In this document: in pieces, positions 1 through 11,592 of the stretch | Numbering within the stretch: position 1 is the first letter of the stretch | Layout of the letters: each line of letters starts with the position of its first letter | From: Mansonella perstans | Lineage: Eukaryota; Nematoda; Chromadorea; Rhabditida; Onchocercidae | DNA length: 53,752 bases | Assembly: GCA_037074765.1 (NCBI GenBank) | Contig: JBAMDO010000292.1 | Location: 1 to 53,752, forward strand | Direction: 5' to 3' | Notes under the pieces: model-generated | What the model was told of the DNA's origin: nothing | Databases searched by the model: none | What the model saw: the letters and a program-made list of their open reading frames with translations, nothing else | Translations under genes and position numbers: made by a program

Positions 1-1055
1 CCAAATCTCAACTGTCAGATAACGTCAAATCGCAACTGTCAAATATGACTCAAAATCGCAATCGTCGAAGATATCAAAGCTATTGGAGAAATCATTATTC
101 GCATCGTCCAGTTGATCTGATGCACGACTGGTGAGCTATTGAACACGGTTCAAAACATCTTGTTGCATGCAATCAAAATGATCAATATTTGTATTAATTT
201 CATTGATGTCGAGATTAAGTATAGCAAACGTTTCATTCCGAGCCGAAATGACGTAAAGCAGAAAATTGAACAAAATAATTTGTTTCATCGGCATGACGGT
301 AAACAGAGTTTTTAAAATGGCCGAGATGTTTCAATTACAACTTTTTCATTGATTGGGATTATGCGATCAACGGTTGAAATAGTTTTTAACCGGCGAATTA
401 CTTTCACACATTTTCTCTTACATTCACACTTTCCTACATCCAAATTGAAAGTTAATGAATGTGCTCTTTGATTTCCAAAAGCAGCTTAACACTTTTAGTA
501 AGATGATGGATAGTTGAGTTTAGAAGTCAATGAGTGAACAATTTTTATCAGAAGGCGTGCAAAAAGGTGCGTAAGAATCAGAAGCCGGGCATCATATTCA
601 TTGTTGCGATCAAAATACAATTGATAATTTACACTTCAAACTGAATTTCCTGATCTGTTTTTAATTGCCTTTGCTATTCCTCATTTCATACGAATAACGC
701 TAACGAAGCATAAGGAATCGAAATTTAATGTTTAGATTTACAAAATTCGTTCAAACAAGTGCCAGCAATTGTGATTTAAAATGTGCGACATATTCAAGCA
801 GCTAATTACTAACAATTATGTCTGCAATGTATATCTGAAAGATTTCGATAATCACTGGTTTAATAAAGTCTACTTCCGAGATGATTTTTCATGAAGAATG
901 AAGTTTAATCGATCGTTTTGTTTCATTCGCTATTTTCCTAACATATGTTTTCAAACATAATTTTATACATTGAAAATCAAAATTTTTCATGACTTGGTAA
1001 TCCGGATTTGGATGTAAATCGAAAATTTATTGCAATCATAATATAAAAATAAAAA

Positions 1056-3105
1056 TTATTCAAGGATTGGCCTGACAAATTGGCCTGCAAACAGAACGAT
1101 TTTCAAGTCCTTAATGATTGCAAACAGGAATGGTTGATCAGCAATAAAATTGTACAGAGATAGACGTTGGTCTAACTTAGCTGCAATGAGCTGAAGATCT
1201 TCAACTGGTTCCGTACCTTTTTCACTTACCTGTAAGTAAATGATTGAAGTTTTTATGTTCGCCAAATTATTCATCAAAAAGAAGCATTGATTAAAATTTT
1301 CATTAAAGAAAGACTCACACAAACCTCAATAAATCCTAAATGCACAAATTTACTGATAGAAGTAGGCATTTGATTGCACAGAAGAAGATTTTCAAAACTA
1401 GCATTTCCGTTGAATAAATTTGTTATACCAAATTGCTTCAGCTTGTTTTTCAGATCCAATTGTAATTCCATTCGAAATTTTGGCAGTGTAATCTGAAATT
1501 AAAATAACTTTTAATTGATATCATCAAAATATCTCCAACACTTGTTTAAGGAAGAGAGACGGATAAAATAAGCAAAAATAGTAGTAAGCAACAAAATCAA
1601 CTGCCGGAATTTTTTTTATCTTTCACAGTCATATGCATTAACTTGTTTAATAGAAATGACTTACAAAAACACTTTTCTCCTTTGCATTACCAATATAATT
1701 GAATAGCTTTTCGCCTGTCAAATTTTTAGGACATTAGATAAGCCAAAACGTTTTTGTGGCAATATGAGAACCATTTCTACTTTATCACCAACATAAGGCA
1801 TTTTGATAAGTTTCACAAGATTGTCTGCATAATACAATACATTTTCCGTTTTTCGCATCATCGATATCTGAATGATGATAAGCAAGATAATTAAGCGGAA
1901 TATTCAATGATCAATGATTCTTCTAATTACAACAAATATTAGCATACATACCAGTGTCGTTTTTTTTCTAGAAATGTAAAAATTTCTTTTGACAGTTAAT
2001 TCCGGCATGAATTGTTTGTTCCAAGTGCCTTTGAAATAAATTCTATTCATAAGCAATATATAGGTATCATTTTTGGCATTATCCACTGTTATCACATCTC
2101 TTATTTTATTATTCTTTTTAATCTTAATCCAATCATCTATTTCCTGAAAAGGAGTTTTACGTCACGGTCATGCGGTCATAAATCTATTGATGAAATTTGT
2201 AGATTAAAAAAATGGTAACGACAGCGGTCATTTTTTCATCTATTTTTTTGACTTCACCTCCCCCTATTTATATGACTTTTGTTTTTATAATCATACCTCA
2301 AAAACATCGCCTTTTTCCGTCAAATCGACTTCATATAACGTTGAGTCGAAGTAAGCCTGAAGTATACGTGGGAAGCTACTTTCTATACGTATTCCTTCCT
2401 TTGTGAAAATCTCATTTATTAAATAAAAAACGAAATCATTGTTTCTTCCCCGCTCGGCATCATTAAGAATTGTCTTGTAGTATACTCGAAATTCTGGTAC
2501 GCTTGTAGCTGAGAATTTAATTTATAATTAATTTAACATTCTTGGATTATATTTATCTTTTTGACTTTCCTAACATTGGCGATAGACAAAATTTTGAGGA
2601 ATGAGCTATGGGATACGTTTTCGGCGGTTTTTGAATAATATGTCAATTTTTAAAATGCCATGCCATTTACAATAACATGCCATGAATAATATGCCAATTC
2701 TGATTAACAATGCCAATTGTTCAGGCTTAAAATTTCTAATCGATGATTACTTCCTCCTAGAACATCAAGTAATTGATGCTTTGATGTGCCATCTACTGTA
2801 AGATAAACCATGAAAAGTAAGGTTGACACTGCAAGAGGAGATAGGATTGCTGATTCATCATCTCTTGCTGTCTTTTGTAGTAAATTAATCGCGAAGTTCC
2901 ACTGCGTACGATCAATTACGGAACTGAAAAATTCCGTTATTGTAGAAAAGTAAGAAAGTTATCGTTATGGAAAGTCATTTAGTCGCTTCAAAAATAATAT
3001 TCATAAGAAATTTTAAATTTTCTTGCAATACATTTCTCCAAATATAAAGATGATTTGAGTGCTCGCAATGAGAAGCAATACGGCTGTGATTTTTTGGTTG
3101 ATCAT
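1056..3105 (-). CDS. Secreted serpin, copy A (frame break in exon 5)
   Basis: Serpin-fold protein, 398 aa if the frame is repaired. Minus-strand exons: 3032-3105, 2751-2923, 2297-2508, 1952-2143, 1665-1867, 1325-1492, 1056-1229; all junctions are GT-AG and in phase. Exon 1 encodes a signal peptide (MINQKITAVLLLIAS...), so the protein is probably secreted. Family marks: NRIYFKGTW in exon 4, LPKFRMEL at the start of exon 6, ADQPFLFAI and LFAGQF near the C-terminus. The hinge reads SEKGTEPVEDL, not the small-residue alanine stretch of inhibitory serpins. Exon 5 is one base short: its run reads five T at 1723-1727 where copy B has six, which shifts the frame. This could be a sequencing error or real decay. 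An AATAAA signal (reverse) lies at 1026-1031. Confidence 0.85.
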
Positions 3106-3207
3106 CCCAAAATATCAATGCAACACTGAAAATGCTGTAATTATGCAAATGAATCGACAATGGTTTGGATGGCAAATGGATAAGGAACGGAATCGGTTGC
3201 TGAAGAA

Positions 3208-3261
3208 ATGCTGAAAGTATTTATTATACTGATTTGCAGCTATGCACTGGCAGGCCTTTCG
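3208..3261 (+). CDS. Candidate signal-peptide exon, divergent from serpin A
   Basis: An ATG followed by 18 codons (MLKVFIILICSYALAGLS) that look like a classical secretion signal with an ALAG cleavage site, ending at a good donor (TCG|GTAAAT). It lies about 100 bp upstream of the serpin start on the opposite strand, which suggests a divergently transcribed small secreted peptide. An in-phase second exon could be 3697-3771 (24 codons after a GATACAG acceptor). A sister exon in the neighbouring repeat unit (3406-3480) has the same length and stop but starts with TGA. Codon changes between the two units are not concentrated at third positions, so coding status is doubtful. Confidence 0.3.
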
Positions 3262-3309
3262 GTAAATCATTTCCTCATAAATCCAAAAGCATTTTTTTCA
3301 TTATAAAAA

Positions 3310-3840
3310 ACTTTTTAATGAAAAATATCCAAGCATTTCATACGTTTTGTACATCATTCAACCTGTTCAAACAGTATAAGCACTTGTTTTTGTGTTCTGA
3401 TACAGTGAATGGAAAGTTGTTTTGATTATTTATTCACCCCAACAATTATTCCCAACAAAGAAAGTAATCCTGGACTTTAGCTGTTAATGATTAATTCTCC
3501 TATCAAAACAATTTGTTTTTCTAAATGTTAAGGAAACAGCTTTGCTTTGTAGTTTTTATTACAAATGTGTCCCTGGTTCTCTCGAATACAAATTTTTCGC
3601 TCTTTTTTAATAAAAAATAAATCCAAGCATTTTATGTTTGCATATCATTCAATCTGTTTAAGCAATATGAACACCTGTTTTTATGTCCTGATACAGGGAG
3701 TGAAAAGGTGTTTTAATTATTTACTCACTCTAACAATTATTTCCAATAACGAAAATCTTCCTGGACTTTAGCTGTTAATGATTAATTCTCCTATCAGAAC
3801 AATGTGTTTTTCTGAACGTTAACAAACTAGCTTTGCTTAA
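3310..3840. repeat. Imperfect direct repeat, two units of about 210-280 bp
   Basis: Two diverged units in tandem, about 3325-3535 and 3615-3830. Each runs from AATCCAAGCATTT through ATTCTCCTATCA to a TTTGC end, with shared blocks such as TGGACTTTAGCTGTTAATG. It lies upstream of the serpin and was already present before the large duplication, since copy B repeats it at about 8590-9115. Confidence 0.8.
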
Positions 3841-4032
3841 CAAAAAAAAAAAAATTATAACAAATATTTCTCTGCTTTATTTTTTTTGACTTCAATTCAT
3901 TGACAATTTTTTCAATTTTACGCTTTTATGGAAATATACTATATCGGACCGCAAAGAATGTTGGCTTTATTGAACCTCACAAGATTTTTCTTGAAATGAC
4001 AACAGTAGAAGACTAAACAACAAATTTTCAAA

Positions 4033-4481
4033 TAAAAATAAGGAAAAATTTTGATTGCTTCAGTGTATCTTCCTTGCCATTAAAATGACTTCTATGGTTA
4101 CATTGCAAATAGTCGTTTAGAATCATTTTCGCTATTAAGTTAAGCAATTTCTACAAAAATTTTCATGTTGGTATCATTGAGTTTAAGGTAATAAAAAAAT
4201 TAAGCAAAAGATTAAACAAGTTTTTTGCAGCATTTATTTTTCAGAGAAATTAATTCTCATTTACTCATACGGACAAGAAATATACCTTACGTAAGACTAA
4301 GCAGAATCCAAGAAGCTATAATGAAACCTCTCTCTTCATTGCTCTTGTCCTCAATTCTCCAAAACTAAGTGGTATCAATGAAATATAGGAGTACGGGCAA
4401 AACTCCATCTTGTGAATCTTCATTAGGATTTCCCCATTCACTGCTATGTATCATTATCATGGTCGCAATTGTTAAGTGACC
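4033..4481. other. Single-copy spacer inside the duplicated array
   Basis: AT-rich sequence found only between copy A and copy B. No open frame with splice signals, no repeat and no RNA gene were recognised. Confidence 0.5.
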
Positions 4482-5677
4482 CCAAATCTCAACTGTCAGA
4501 TAACGTCAAATCGCAACTGTCAAATATGACTCAAAATCGCAATCGTCGAAGATATCAAAGCTATTGGAGAAATCATTATTCGCATCGTCCAGTTGATCTG
4601 ATGCACGACTGGTGAGCTATTGAACACGGTTCAAAACATCTTGTTGCATGCAATCAAAATGATCAATATTTGTATTAATTTCATTGATGTCGAGATTAAG
4701 TATAGCAAACGTTTCATTCCGAGCCGAAATGACGTAAAGCAGAAATTGAACAAAATAATTTGTTTCATCGGCGTGACGGTAAACAGAGTTTTTAAAATGG
4801 CCGAGATGTTCAATTACAACTTTTTATTTTACATTGATTGGGATTATGCGATCAACGGTTGAAATAGTTTTAACCGGCGAATTACTTTCACACATTTTCT
4901 CTTACATTCACACTTCTTACAAATGAAAGTTAATGAATGTGCTCTTTGATTTCCAAAAGCAGCTTAACACTTTTAGTAAGATGATGGATAGTTGAGTTTA
5001 GAAGTCAATGAGTGAACAATTTTTATCAGAAGGCGTGCAAAAAGGTGCGTAAGAATCAGAAGCCGGGCATCATATTCATTGTTGCGATCAAAATACAATT
5101 GGATAATTTTACACTTCAAACTGAATTTCCTGATCTGTTTTTAATTGCCTTTGCTATTCCTCATTTCATACGAATAACGCTAACGAAGCATAAGGAATCG
5201 AAATTTAATGTTTAGATTTACAAAATTCGTTCAAACAAGTGCAGCAATTGTGATTTAAAATGTGCGACATATTCAAGCAGCTAATTACTAACAATTTATG
5301 TCTGCAATGTATATCTGAAAGATTTCGATAATCACTGGTTTAATAAAGTCTACTTCCGAGATGATTTTTCATGAAGAATGAAGTTTAATCGATCGTTTGT
5401 TTCATTCGCTATTTTCCTAACATATGTTTTCAAACATAATTTTATACATTGAAAATCAAAATTTTTCATGACTTGGTAATCCGGATTTGGATGTAAATCG
5501 AAAATTTATTGCAATCATAATATAAAAATAAAAATTATTCAAGGATTGGCCTGACAAATTGGCCTGCAAACAGAACGATTTTCAAGTCCTTAATGATTGC
5601 AAACAGGAATGGTTGATCAGCAATAAAATTGTACAGAGATAGACGTTGGTCTAACTTAGCTGCAATGAGCTGAAGAT
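4482..5677. repeat. Tandem duplication, copy B, truncated left part
   Basis: Matches bases 1-1200 of the window. It stops abruptly inside the serpin last exon at GCTGAAGAT and jumps back to the sequence equivalent to position 402 (TTTCACACATTTTC). The join shares only a few T residues, so it looks like a microhomology junction. This makes the array nested: the region equivalent to 402-1200 is present three times. Confidence 0.93.
5535..5677 (-). pseudogene. Orphan 3' fragment of the serpin last exon
   Basis: A third copy of the serpin C-terminal exon, equivalent to 1056-1200. It carries the stop codon and an intact frame back to about residue EDLQ of the reactive-centre loop. There the duplication junction cuts it off, so it lacks the hinge and the exon's own acceptor. 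It is a by-product of the nested duplication and should not be expressed as a serpin. Confidence 0.85.
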
Positions 5678-6328
5678 TTTCACACATTTTCTCTTACATT
5701 CACACTTTCCTACATCCAAATTGAAAGTTAATGAATGTGCTCTTTGATTTCCAAAAGCAGCTTAACACTTTTAGTAAGATGATGGATAGTTGAGTTTAGA
5801 AGTCAATGAGTGAACAATTTTATCAGAAGGCGTGCAAAAAGGTGCGTAAGAATCAGAAGCCGGGCATCATATTCATTGTTGCGATCAAAATACAATTGAT
5901 AATTTACACTTCAAACTGAATTTCCTGATCTGTTTTTAATTGCCTTTGCTATTCCTCATTTCATACGAATAACGCTAACGAAGCATAAGGAATCGAAATT
6001 TAATGTTTAGATTTACAAAATTCGTTCAAACAAGTGCCAGCAATTGTGATTTAAAATGTGCGACATATTCAAGCAGCTAATTACTAACAATTAGTCTGCA
6101 ATGTATATCTGAAAGATTTCGATAATCACTGGTTTAATAAAGTCTACTTCCGAGATGATTTTTCATGAAGAATGAAGTTTAATCGATCGTTTGTTTCATT
6201 CGCTATTTTCCTAACATATGTTTTCAAACATAATTTTATACATTGAAAATCAAAATTTTTCATGACTTGGTAATCCGGATTTGGATGTAAATCGAAAATT
6301 TATTGCAATCATAATATAAAAATAAAAA

Positions 6329-8379
6329 TTATTCAGGATTGGCCTGACAAATTGGCCTGCAAACAGAACGATTTTCAAGTCCTTAATGATTGCAAACAGG
6401 AATGGTTGATCAGCAATAAATTGTACAGAGATAGACGTTGGTCTAACTTAGCTGCAATGAGCTGAAGATCTTCAACTGGTTCCGTACCTTTTTCACTTAC
6501 CTGTAAGTAAATGATTGAAGTTTTTATGTTCGCCAAATTATTCATCAAAAAGAAGCATTGATTAAAATTTTCATTAAAGAAAGACTCACACAAACCTCAA
6601 TAAATCCTAAATGCACAAATTTACTGATAGAAGTAGGCATTTGATTGCACAGAAGAAGATTTTCAAAACTAGCATTTCCGTTGAATAAATTTGTTATACC
6701 AAATTGCTTCAGCTTGTTTTTCAGATCCAATTGTAATTCCATTCGAAATTTTGGCAGTGTAATCTGAAATTAAAATAACTTTTAATTGATATCATCAAAA
6801 TATCTCCAACACTTGTTTAAGGAAGAGAGACGGATAAAATAAGCAAAAATAGTAGTAAGCAACAAAATCAACTGCCGGAATTTTTTTTATCTTTCACAGT
6901 CATATGCATTAACTTGTTTAATAGAAATGACTTACAAAAACACTTTTCTCCTTTGCATTACCAATATAATTGAATAGCTTTTCGCCTGTCAAATTTTTTA
7001 GGACATTAGATAAGCCAAAACGTTTTTGTGGCAATATGAGAACCATTTCTACTTTATCACCAACATAAGGCATTTTGATAAGTTTCACAAGATTGTCTGC
7101 ATAATACAATACATTTTCCGTTTTTCGCATCATCGATATCTGAATGATGATAAGCAAAGATAATTAAGCGGAATATTCAATGATCAATGATTCTTCTAAT
7201 TACAACAAATATTAGCATACATACCAGTGTCGTTTTTTTTCTAGAAATGTAAAAATTTCTTTTGACAGTTAATTCCGGCATGAATTGTTTGTTCCAAGTG
7301 CCTTTGAAATAAATTCTATTCATAAGCAATATATAGGTATCATTTTTGGCATTATCCACTGTTATCACATCTCTTATTTTATTATTCTTTTTAATCTTAA
7401 TCCAATCATCTATTTCCTGAAAAGGAGTTTTACGTCACGGTCATGCGGTCATAAATCTATTGATGAAATTTGTAGATTAAAAAAATGGTAACGACAGCGG
7501 TCATTTTTTCATCTATTTTTTTTGACTTCACCTCCCCCTATTTATATGACTTTTGTTTTTATAATCATACCTCAAAAACATCGCCTTTTTCCGTCAAATC
7601 GACTTCATATAACGTTGAGTCGAAGTAAGCCTGAAGTATACGTGGGAAGCTACTTTCTATACGTATTCCTTCCTTTGTGAAAATCTCATTTATTAAATAA
7701 AAAACGAAATCATTGTTTCTTCCCCGCTCGGCATCATTAAGAATTGTCTTGTAGTATACTCGAAATTCTGGTACGCTTGTAGCTGAGAATTTAATTTATA
7801 ATTAATTTAACATTCTTGGATTATATTTATCTTTTTGACTTTCCTAACATTGGCGATAGACAAAATTTTGAGGAATGAGCTATGGGATACGTTTTCGGCG
7901 GTTTTTGAATAATATGTCAATTTTTAAAATGCCATGCCATTTACAATAACATGCCATGAATAATATGCCAATTCTGATTAACAGTGCCAATTGTTCAGGC
8001 TTAAAATTTCTAATCGATGATTACTTCCTCCTAGAACATCAAGTAATTGATGCTTTGATGTGCCATCTACTGTAAGATAAACCATGAAAAGTAAGGTTGA
8101 CACTGCAAGAGGAGATAGGATTGCTGATTCATCATCTCTTGCTGTCTTTTGTAGTAAATTAATCGCGAAGTTCCACTGCGTACGATCAATTACGGAACTG
8201 AAAAATTCCGTTATTGTAGAAAAGTAAGAAAGTTATCGTTATGGAAAGTCATTTAGTCGCTTCAAAAATAATATTCATAAGAAATTTTAAATTTTCTTGC
8301 AATACATTTCTCCAAATATAAAGATGATTTGAGTGCTCGCAATGAGAAGCAATACGGCTGTGATTTTTTGGTTGATCAT
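6329..8379 (-). CDS. Secreted serpin, copy B (frame breaks in last exon)
   Basis: Near-identical second copy of the serpin. Exons: 8306-8379 (signal peptide), 8025-8197, 7571-7782, 7225-7416, 6936-7139, 6596-6763, 6329-6500. Exons 1-6 are intact here, including exon 5, which is broken in copy A. The last exon lacks two bases relative to copy A: one in AATAAATTG (about 6417) and one in ATTCAGG near the stop, so the segment after the reactive-centre loop (YNFIADQPFLF in copy A) is out of frame. As written, neither copy encodes a full serpin, yet each is intact where the other is broken. The filarial secreted serpin SPN-2 is the obvious comparison; the resemblance is by family motif only. Polyadenylation signal (reverse) at 6299-6304. 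Confidence 0.83.
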
Positions 8380-8480
8380 CCCAAAATATCAATGCAACAC
8401 TGAAAATGCTGTAATTATGCAAATGAATCGACAATGGTTTGGATGGCAAATGGATAAGGAAGGAATCGGTTGCTGAAGAA

Positions 8481-8534
8481 ATGCTGAAAGTATTTATTAT
8501 ACTGATTTGCAGCTATGCACTGGCAGGCCTTTCG
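8481..8534 (+). CDS. Candidate signal-peptide exon, divergent from serpin B
   Basis: Copy of the exon at 3208-3261 with the same 54 bases and the same GTAAAT donor. The possible second exon is at 8973-9047. It shares the fate and the doubts of the first copy. Perfect conservation says little about selection because the whole duplicated block is nearly identical. Confidence 0.3.
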
Positions 8535-8589
8535 GTAAATCATTTCCTCATAAATCCAAAAGCATTTTTTTCATTATAAAAACACTTTT

Positions 8590-9115
8590 TAATGAAAAAT
8601 ATATCCAAGCATTTCATACGTTTTGTACATCATTCAACCTGTTCAAACAGTATAAGCACTTGTTTTTGTGTTCTGATACAGTGAATGGAAAGTTGTTTTG
8701 ATTATTTATTCACCCCAACAATTATTCCCAACAAAGAAAGTAATCCTGGACTTTAGCTGTTAATGATTAATTCTCCTATCAAAACAATTTGTTTTTCTAA
8801 ATGTTAAGGAAACAGCTTTGCTTTGTAGTTTTTATTACAAATGTGTCCCTGGTTCTCTCGAATACAAATTTTTCGCTCTTTTTTAATAAAAAATAAATCC
8901 AAGCATTTTATGTTTGCATATCATTCAATCTGTTTAAGCAATATGAACACCTGTTTTTATGTCCTGATACAGGGAGTGAAAAGGTGTTTTAATTATTTAC
9001 TCACTCTAACAATTATTTCCAATAACGAAAATCTTCCTGGACTTTAGCTGTTAATGATTAATTCTCCTATCAGAACAATGTGTTTTTCTGAACGTTAACA
9101 AACTAGCTTTGCTTA
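8590..9115. repeat. Imperfect direct repeat, copy-B counterpart
   Basis: Same two-unit repeat as at 3310-3840, carried along in the large duplication. Confidence 0.8.
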
Positions 9116-9307
9116 ACAAAAAAAAAAAAATTATAACAAATATTTCTCTGCTTTATTTTTTTTGACTTCAATTCATTGACAATTTTCAATTTTACGCTTT
9201 TATGGAAATATACTATATCGGACCGCAAAGAATGTTGGCTTTATTGAACTTCACAGGATTTTTCTTCAAATGACAACAGCAGAAGACTAAACAACAAACT
9301 TTCAAAT

Positions 9308-11349
9308 TTATGAAGCAAGCAACTTCTTACCGGTTTTTAATATTTTTCAGAGTCCCAGCTGAATCATACGTCGTTAAATCTCTTCAAATTCCTACATCAC
9401 TCCCACATTAAACGTAATATGCTAAAATTTTGTCTTGATAAGATTGGATGCACTTTAATGATCTATCTCGTCTCAATTAATTTAGTAATAACAAAACAAA
9501 ATAAAGTAAAAAAGTATTTAAGAAGGCGGTATTTTTCTTGTTAAATTGGATAGATACAATTTTTATTTCTCCAAAAAAACCAACGAATAATAAACAAGTT
9601 TATCAATTCCTTTTCTATACTTCCTCTTTGTAAAACGACAGTTACTTTCACTAAAGTGAGCGCAAACTGTTAAAGAAATTCAAAAATGGTTAAGAAAACT
9701 CATTACGTGAATTTTTATTACATCGGGAGAGTGGTAAATGACATTAATTTTGACATTAATTTAAATGACATTAAATTTTCATTTAGTTTGAGATTAAATA
9801 GATTTTTTCGACATCAGAAAAGCCAATTAGTATTTTCTTTAATTTCCCTATTTAAATAATGCCAGAACAAAGTAATGTTGTCAGTTTCAATCGATAATTT
9901 ATTGCTAATTATTTACCAAATCGTTTATTGTCTTGAAAAAAATCATAACGAAAGTTTTGAATTTCCGACTCCGCTTCTGCTTTTCACAGATGAAATTTCT
10001 TTCCACACAATAGTAATATTAAATGTTAAAACAGTTGAATTCAGGATTTGGGAGAAGGAATTTAAACATTTTGAGACATTGTAGAAAGTGCTTACGCCTA
10101 TTATGCTTCATTTTCGGTGTTATTACCAAAAAGGGAATCCTTTGAGAAACTTGCTTTGGCTACCATAAAATTTGATCATAACTTACCAAATATCAAATGA
10201 ATTTGGATTCAATTGTTTTTTCATTTTAATTGCCTGTCTGGCAAATTCTCTACTAAATGTTTGCTCTTATTGTTTATTTTGTCATCAACATGAACTGCTG
10301 ACGGTCAAATGTTTTTATTAGTTTGTCGTTTATTACTAATTGCTCCTGAAAATTTTCGACGTTGCTCATTGTTTCTTAGTTTTGTTAAATTTTTCCGTTA
10401 AATTTGCAATATACGAACACTAACTCACTGAATTTTAATTTTATATATTTAACTTACAAAATTGTATAATGCTTTAGGATAATTTAATTTCCAGCACGAG
10501 ACAGTTGGACAGCGATTTCGTATTTGTTGAAATCTAAGTAAATTTTTCTATTTTAATTTGAGCATTCTTTTTGATTTATCTGAAAACGTAGAAATATTGA
10601 GATTCCTCTAATTAATTATGGAGTGAATCACAAGTTGGTAGCAATGTTACAATTATTTTATCCGAATTGTAATATAGCATGATCGAAAATATATATGAAA
10701 TCATATCTACTTTTTTTATTTTTCTTTTTCATTTAAGCTAGAACATAAAAAAAATTGTGTTTTGAGATTATGGAGAAAAAACTTCTGAGTTCTGATTTTT
10801 TTAATCCACTTTTTAACTCTTAAGGCGAATTCCTGAACTTTTTGATTTCTTTCTTTAATTTCTGAAATATATTTCAAAATTAGGAAAGTTTTGAAGTTTT
10901 TAAAAATTTTGGAGAAGGAGTTTCGAAGTTTTTCGTTTACTGGTTTTTGGGATATATTCCTGCAATATCTAAATTTTGTGTGGTTTATTAGAATTTAGAT
11001 TACTTCAAAAAAGTCTACATTCTTTTCAAATGTTTGATTTTTTCTGAATTTTTGAACATTTACAATGGATTTTAAACGGTAGGATGAATTTCTAAACTTC
11101 TGCTTTTTTCCATATTTTCGAGATACATTTTTACGTTTGTATAGTTTAGGAATTCTTAGAAATTTATGAAAATTCTCAGATTTAAATTTTCTTAAAATAT
11201 TGTTTGTTTCGATATAACTAATTTAATGAAGAATTATTTGAGTTCTTAACGGATGATAGTTCATCATCTTTTGTTGGCATATTTTACACAATATTTAGAT
11301 ATTTTACTTTTATAGCGTTTCGATGTTAGAATGCTTTTGGTTTTTACAG
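9308..11349. other. Intergenic or intronic, no gene model
   Basis: Apart from the diverged duplication (9875-11200), no convincing exon chain was found. Weak exon-like pieces after acceptors at 9350 (VPAESYVVKSLQ..., stop at 9410) and 10494 (TRQLDSDFVFVEI then stop) were seen. The second is not preserved in the duplicated partner and neither could be linked to other exons. The region may hold introns of the gene ending at 11580. Confidence 0.4.
9875..11200. repeat. Diverged duplication, left partner
   Basis: Collinear with 21130-22880: shared blocks include the CATAACGAAAGTTT / CACAACGAAAGTTT region, TTTAAACATTTTGAGACATTG, AAATTTGATCATAAC and the run TTTTTGAACATTTACAA. Identity is moderate, with many small gaps. 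Open frames in one partner are not kept in the other, so it looks like old non-coding duplication. The right partner has gained about 450 bp, including a long purine tract. Confidence 0.8.
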
Positions 11350-11580
11350 TGCTTTGATGCTAGTTTTGATCCATTCGACGCTTTCCATCCTCCAGGCTTT
11401 CGAAGCAAATTTTTGGTCCACAAGCTACAACATCCGCCAATCCAATCAAGGGATGCACAACTAGCAAAAAAAAAATTGGAGAAACTGATCGATGAAATCA
11501 AATACATCCGAATTGACCAACAAAACAAATCACGGCCCCTCAAAAAGAAGCAGAAAGAAGATAAGCATGATCAACGATGA
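11350..11580 (+). CDS. Terminal exon of an unidentified gene
   Basis: A 77-codon open stretch that follows a good acceptor (GGTTTTTACAG) and ends in TGA, with AATAAA only 7 nt further on (11587-11592). It reads as the last exon of a plus-strand gene. The peptide starts CFDASFDPFDAFHPPGFRSK, continues with a charged segment likely to form a helix (AKKKLEKLIDEIKYIR) and ends in a basic tail rich in K, Q and D (SRPLKKKQKEDKHDQR), as in many nuclear or RNA-binding proteins. I do not recognise the family. Upstream exons were not found between 9.3 and 11.3 kb. An in-frame ATG at 11323 upstream of the acceptor would give an unspliced 85-aa protein, a less likely reading. Confidence 0.45.
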   Translation, partial: CFDASFDPFDAFHPPGFRSKFLVHKLQHPPIQSRDAQLAKKKLEKLIDEIKYIRIDQQNKSRPLKKKQKEDKHDQR

Positions 11581-11592
11581 TATATAAATAAA

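Larger units (their letters stand above)
1..4032. repeat. Tandem duplication, copy A (serpin unit)
   Basis: This stretch is repeated almost letter for letter from 4482 on. Base 1 corresponds to 4482 (offset 4481), so the unit is cut by the left window edge and may begin further left. Alignment to the last copy continues to about 4032 (partner 9307), where the two diverge after TTCAAAT. Differences are mostly one-base length changes in homopolymers, with a few substitutions that become denser at the right end. The unit holds a complete minus-strand serpin gene and its upstream region. Confidence 0.95.
5678..9307. repeat. Tandem duplication, copy B, main part
   Basis: Matches 402-4032 with an offset drifting from 5271 to 5276 because of small length differences. 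It contains the second full serpin gene. Its counterpart in copy A continues another 450 bp (4033-4480) that is not repeated here. The last 70 bp (about 9240-9307) carry more substitutions than the rest. Confidence 0.93.

Noticed and set aside
4620..5215. Plus-strand frames of 80 and 67 codons downstream of serpin A
   Set aside because: The equivalent frames are broken in the other copy of the duplication and have no splice context or family motif.
9351..9410. Possible terminal exon VPAESYVVKSLQIPTSLPH after a strong acceptor
   Set aside because: Phase does not fit the upstream signal exon at 8481-8534 and no other partner was found.
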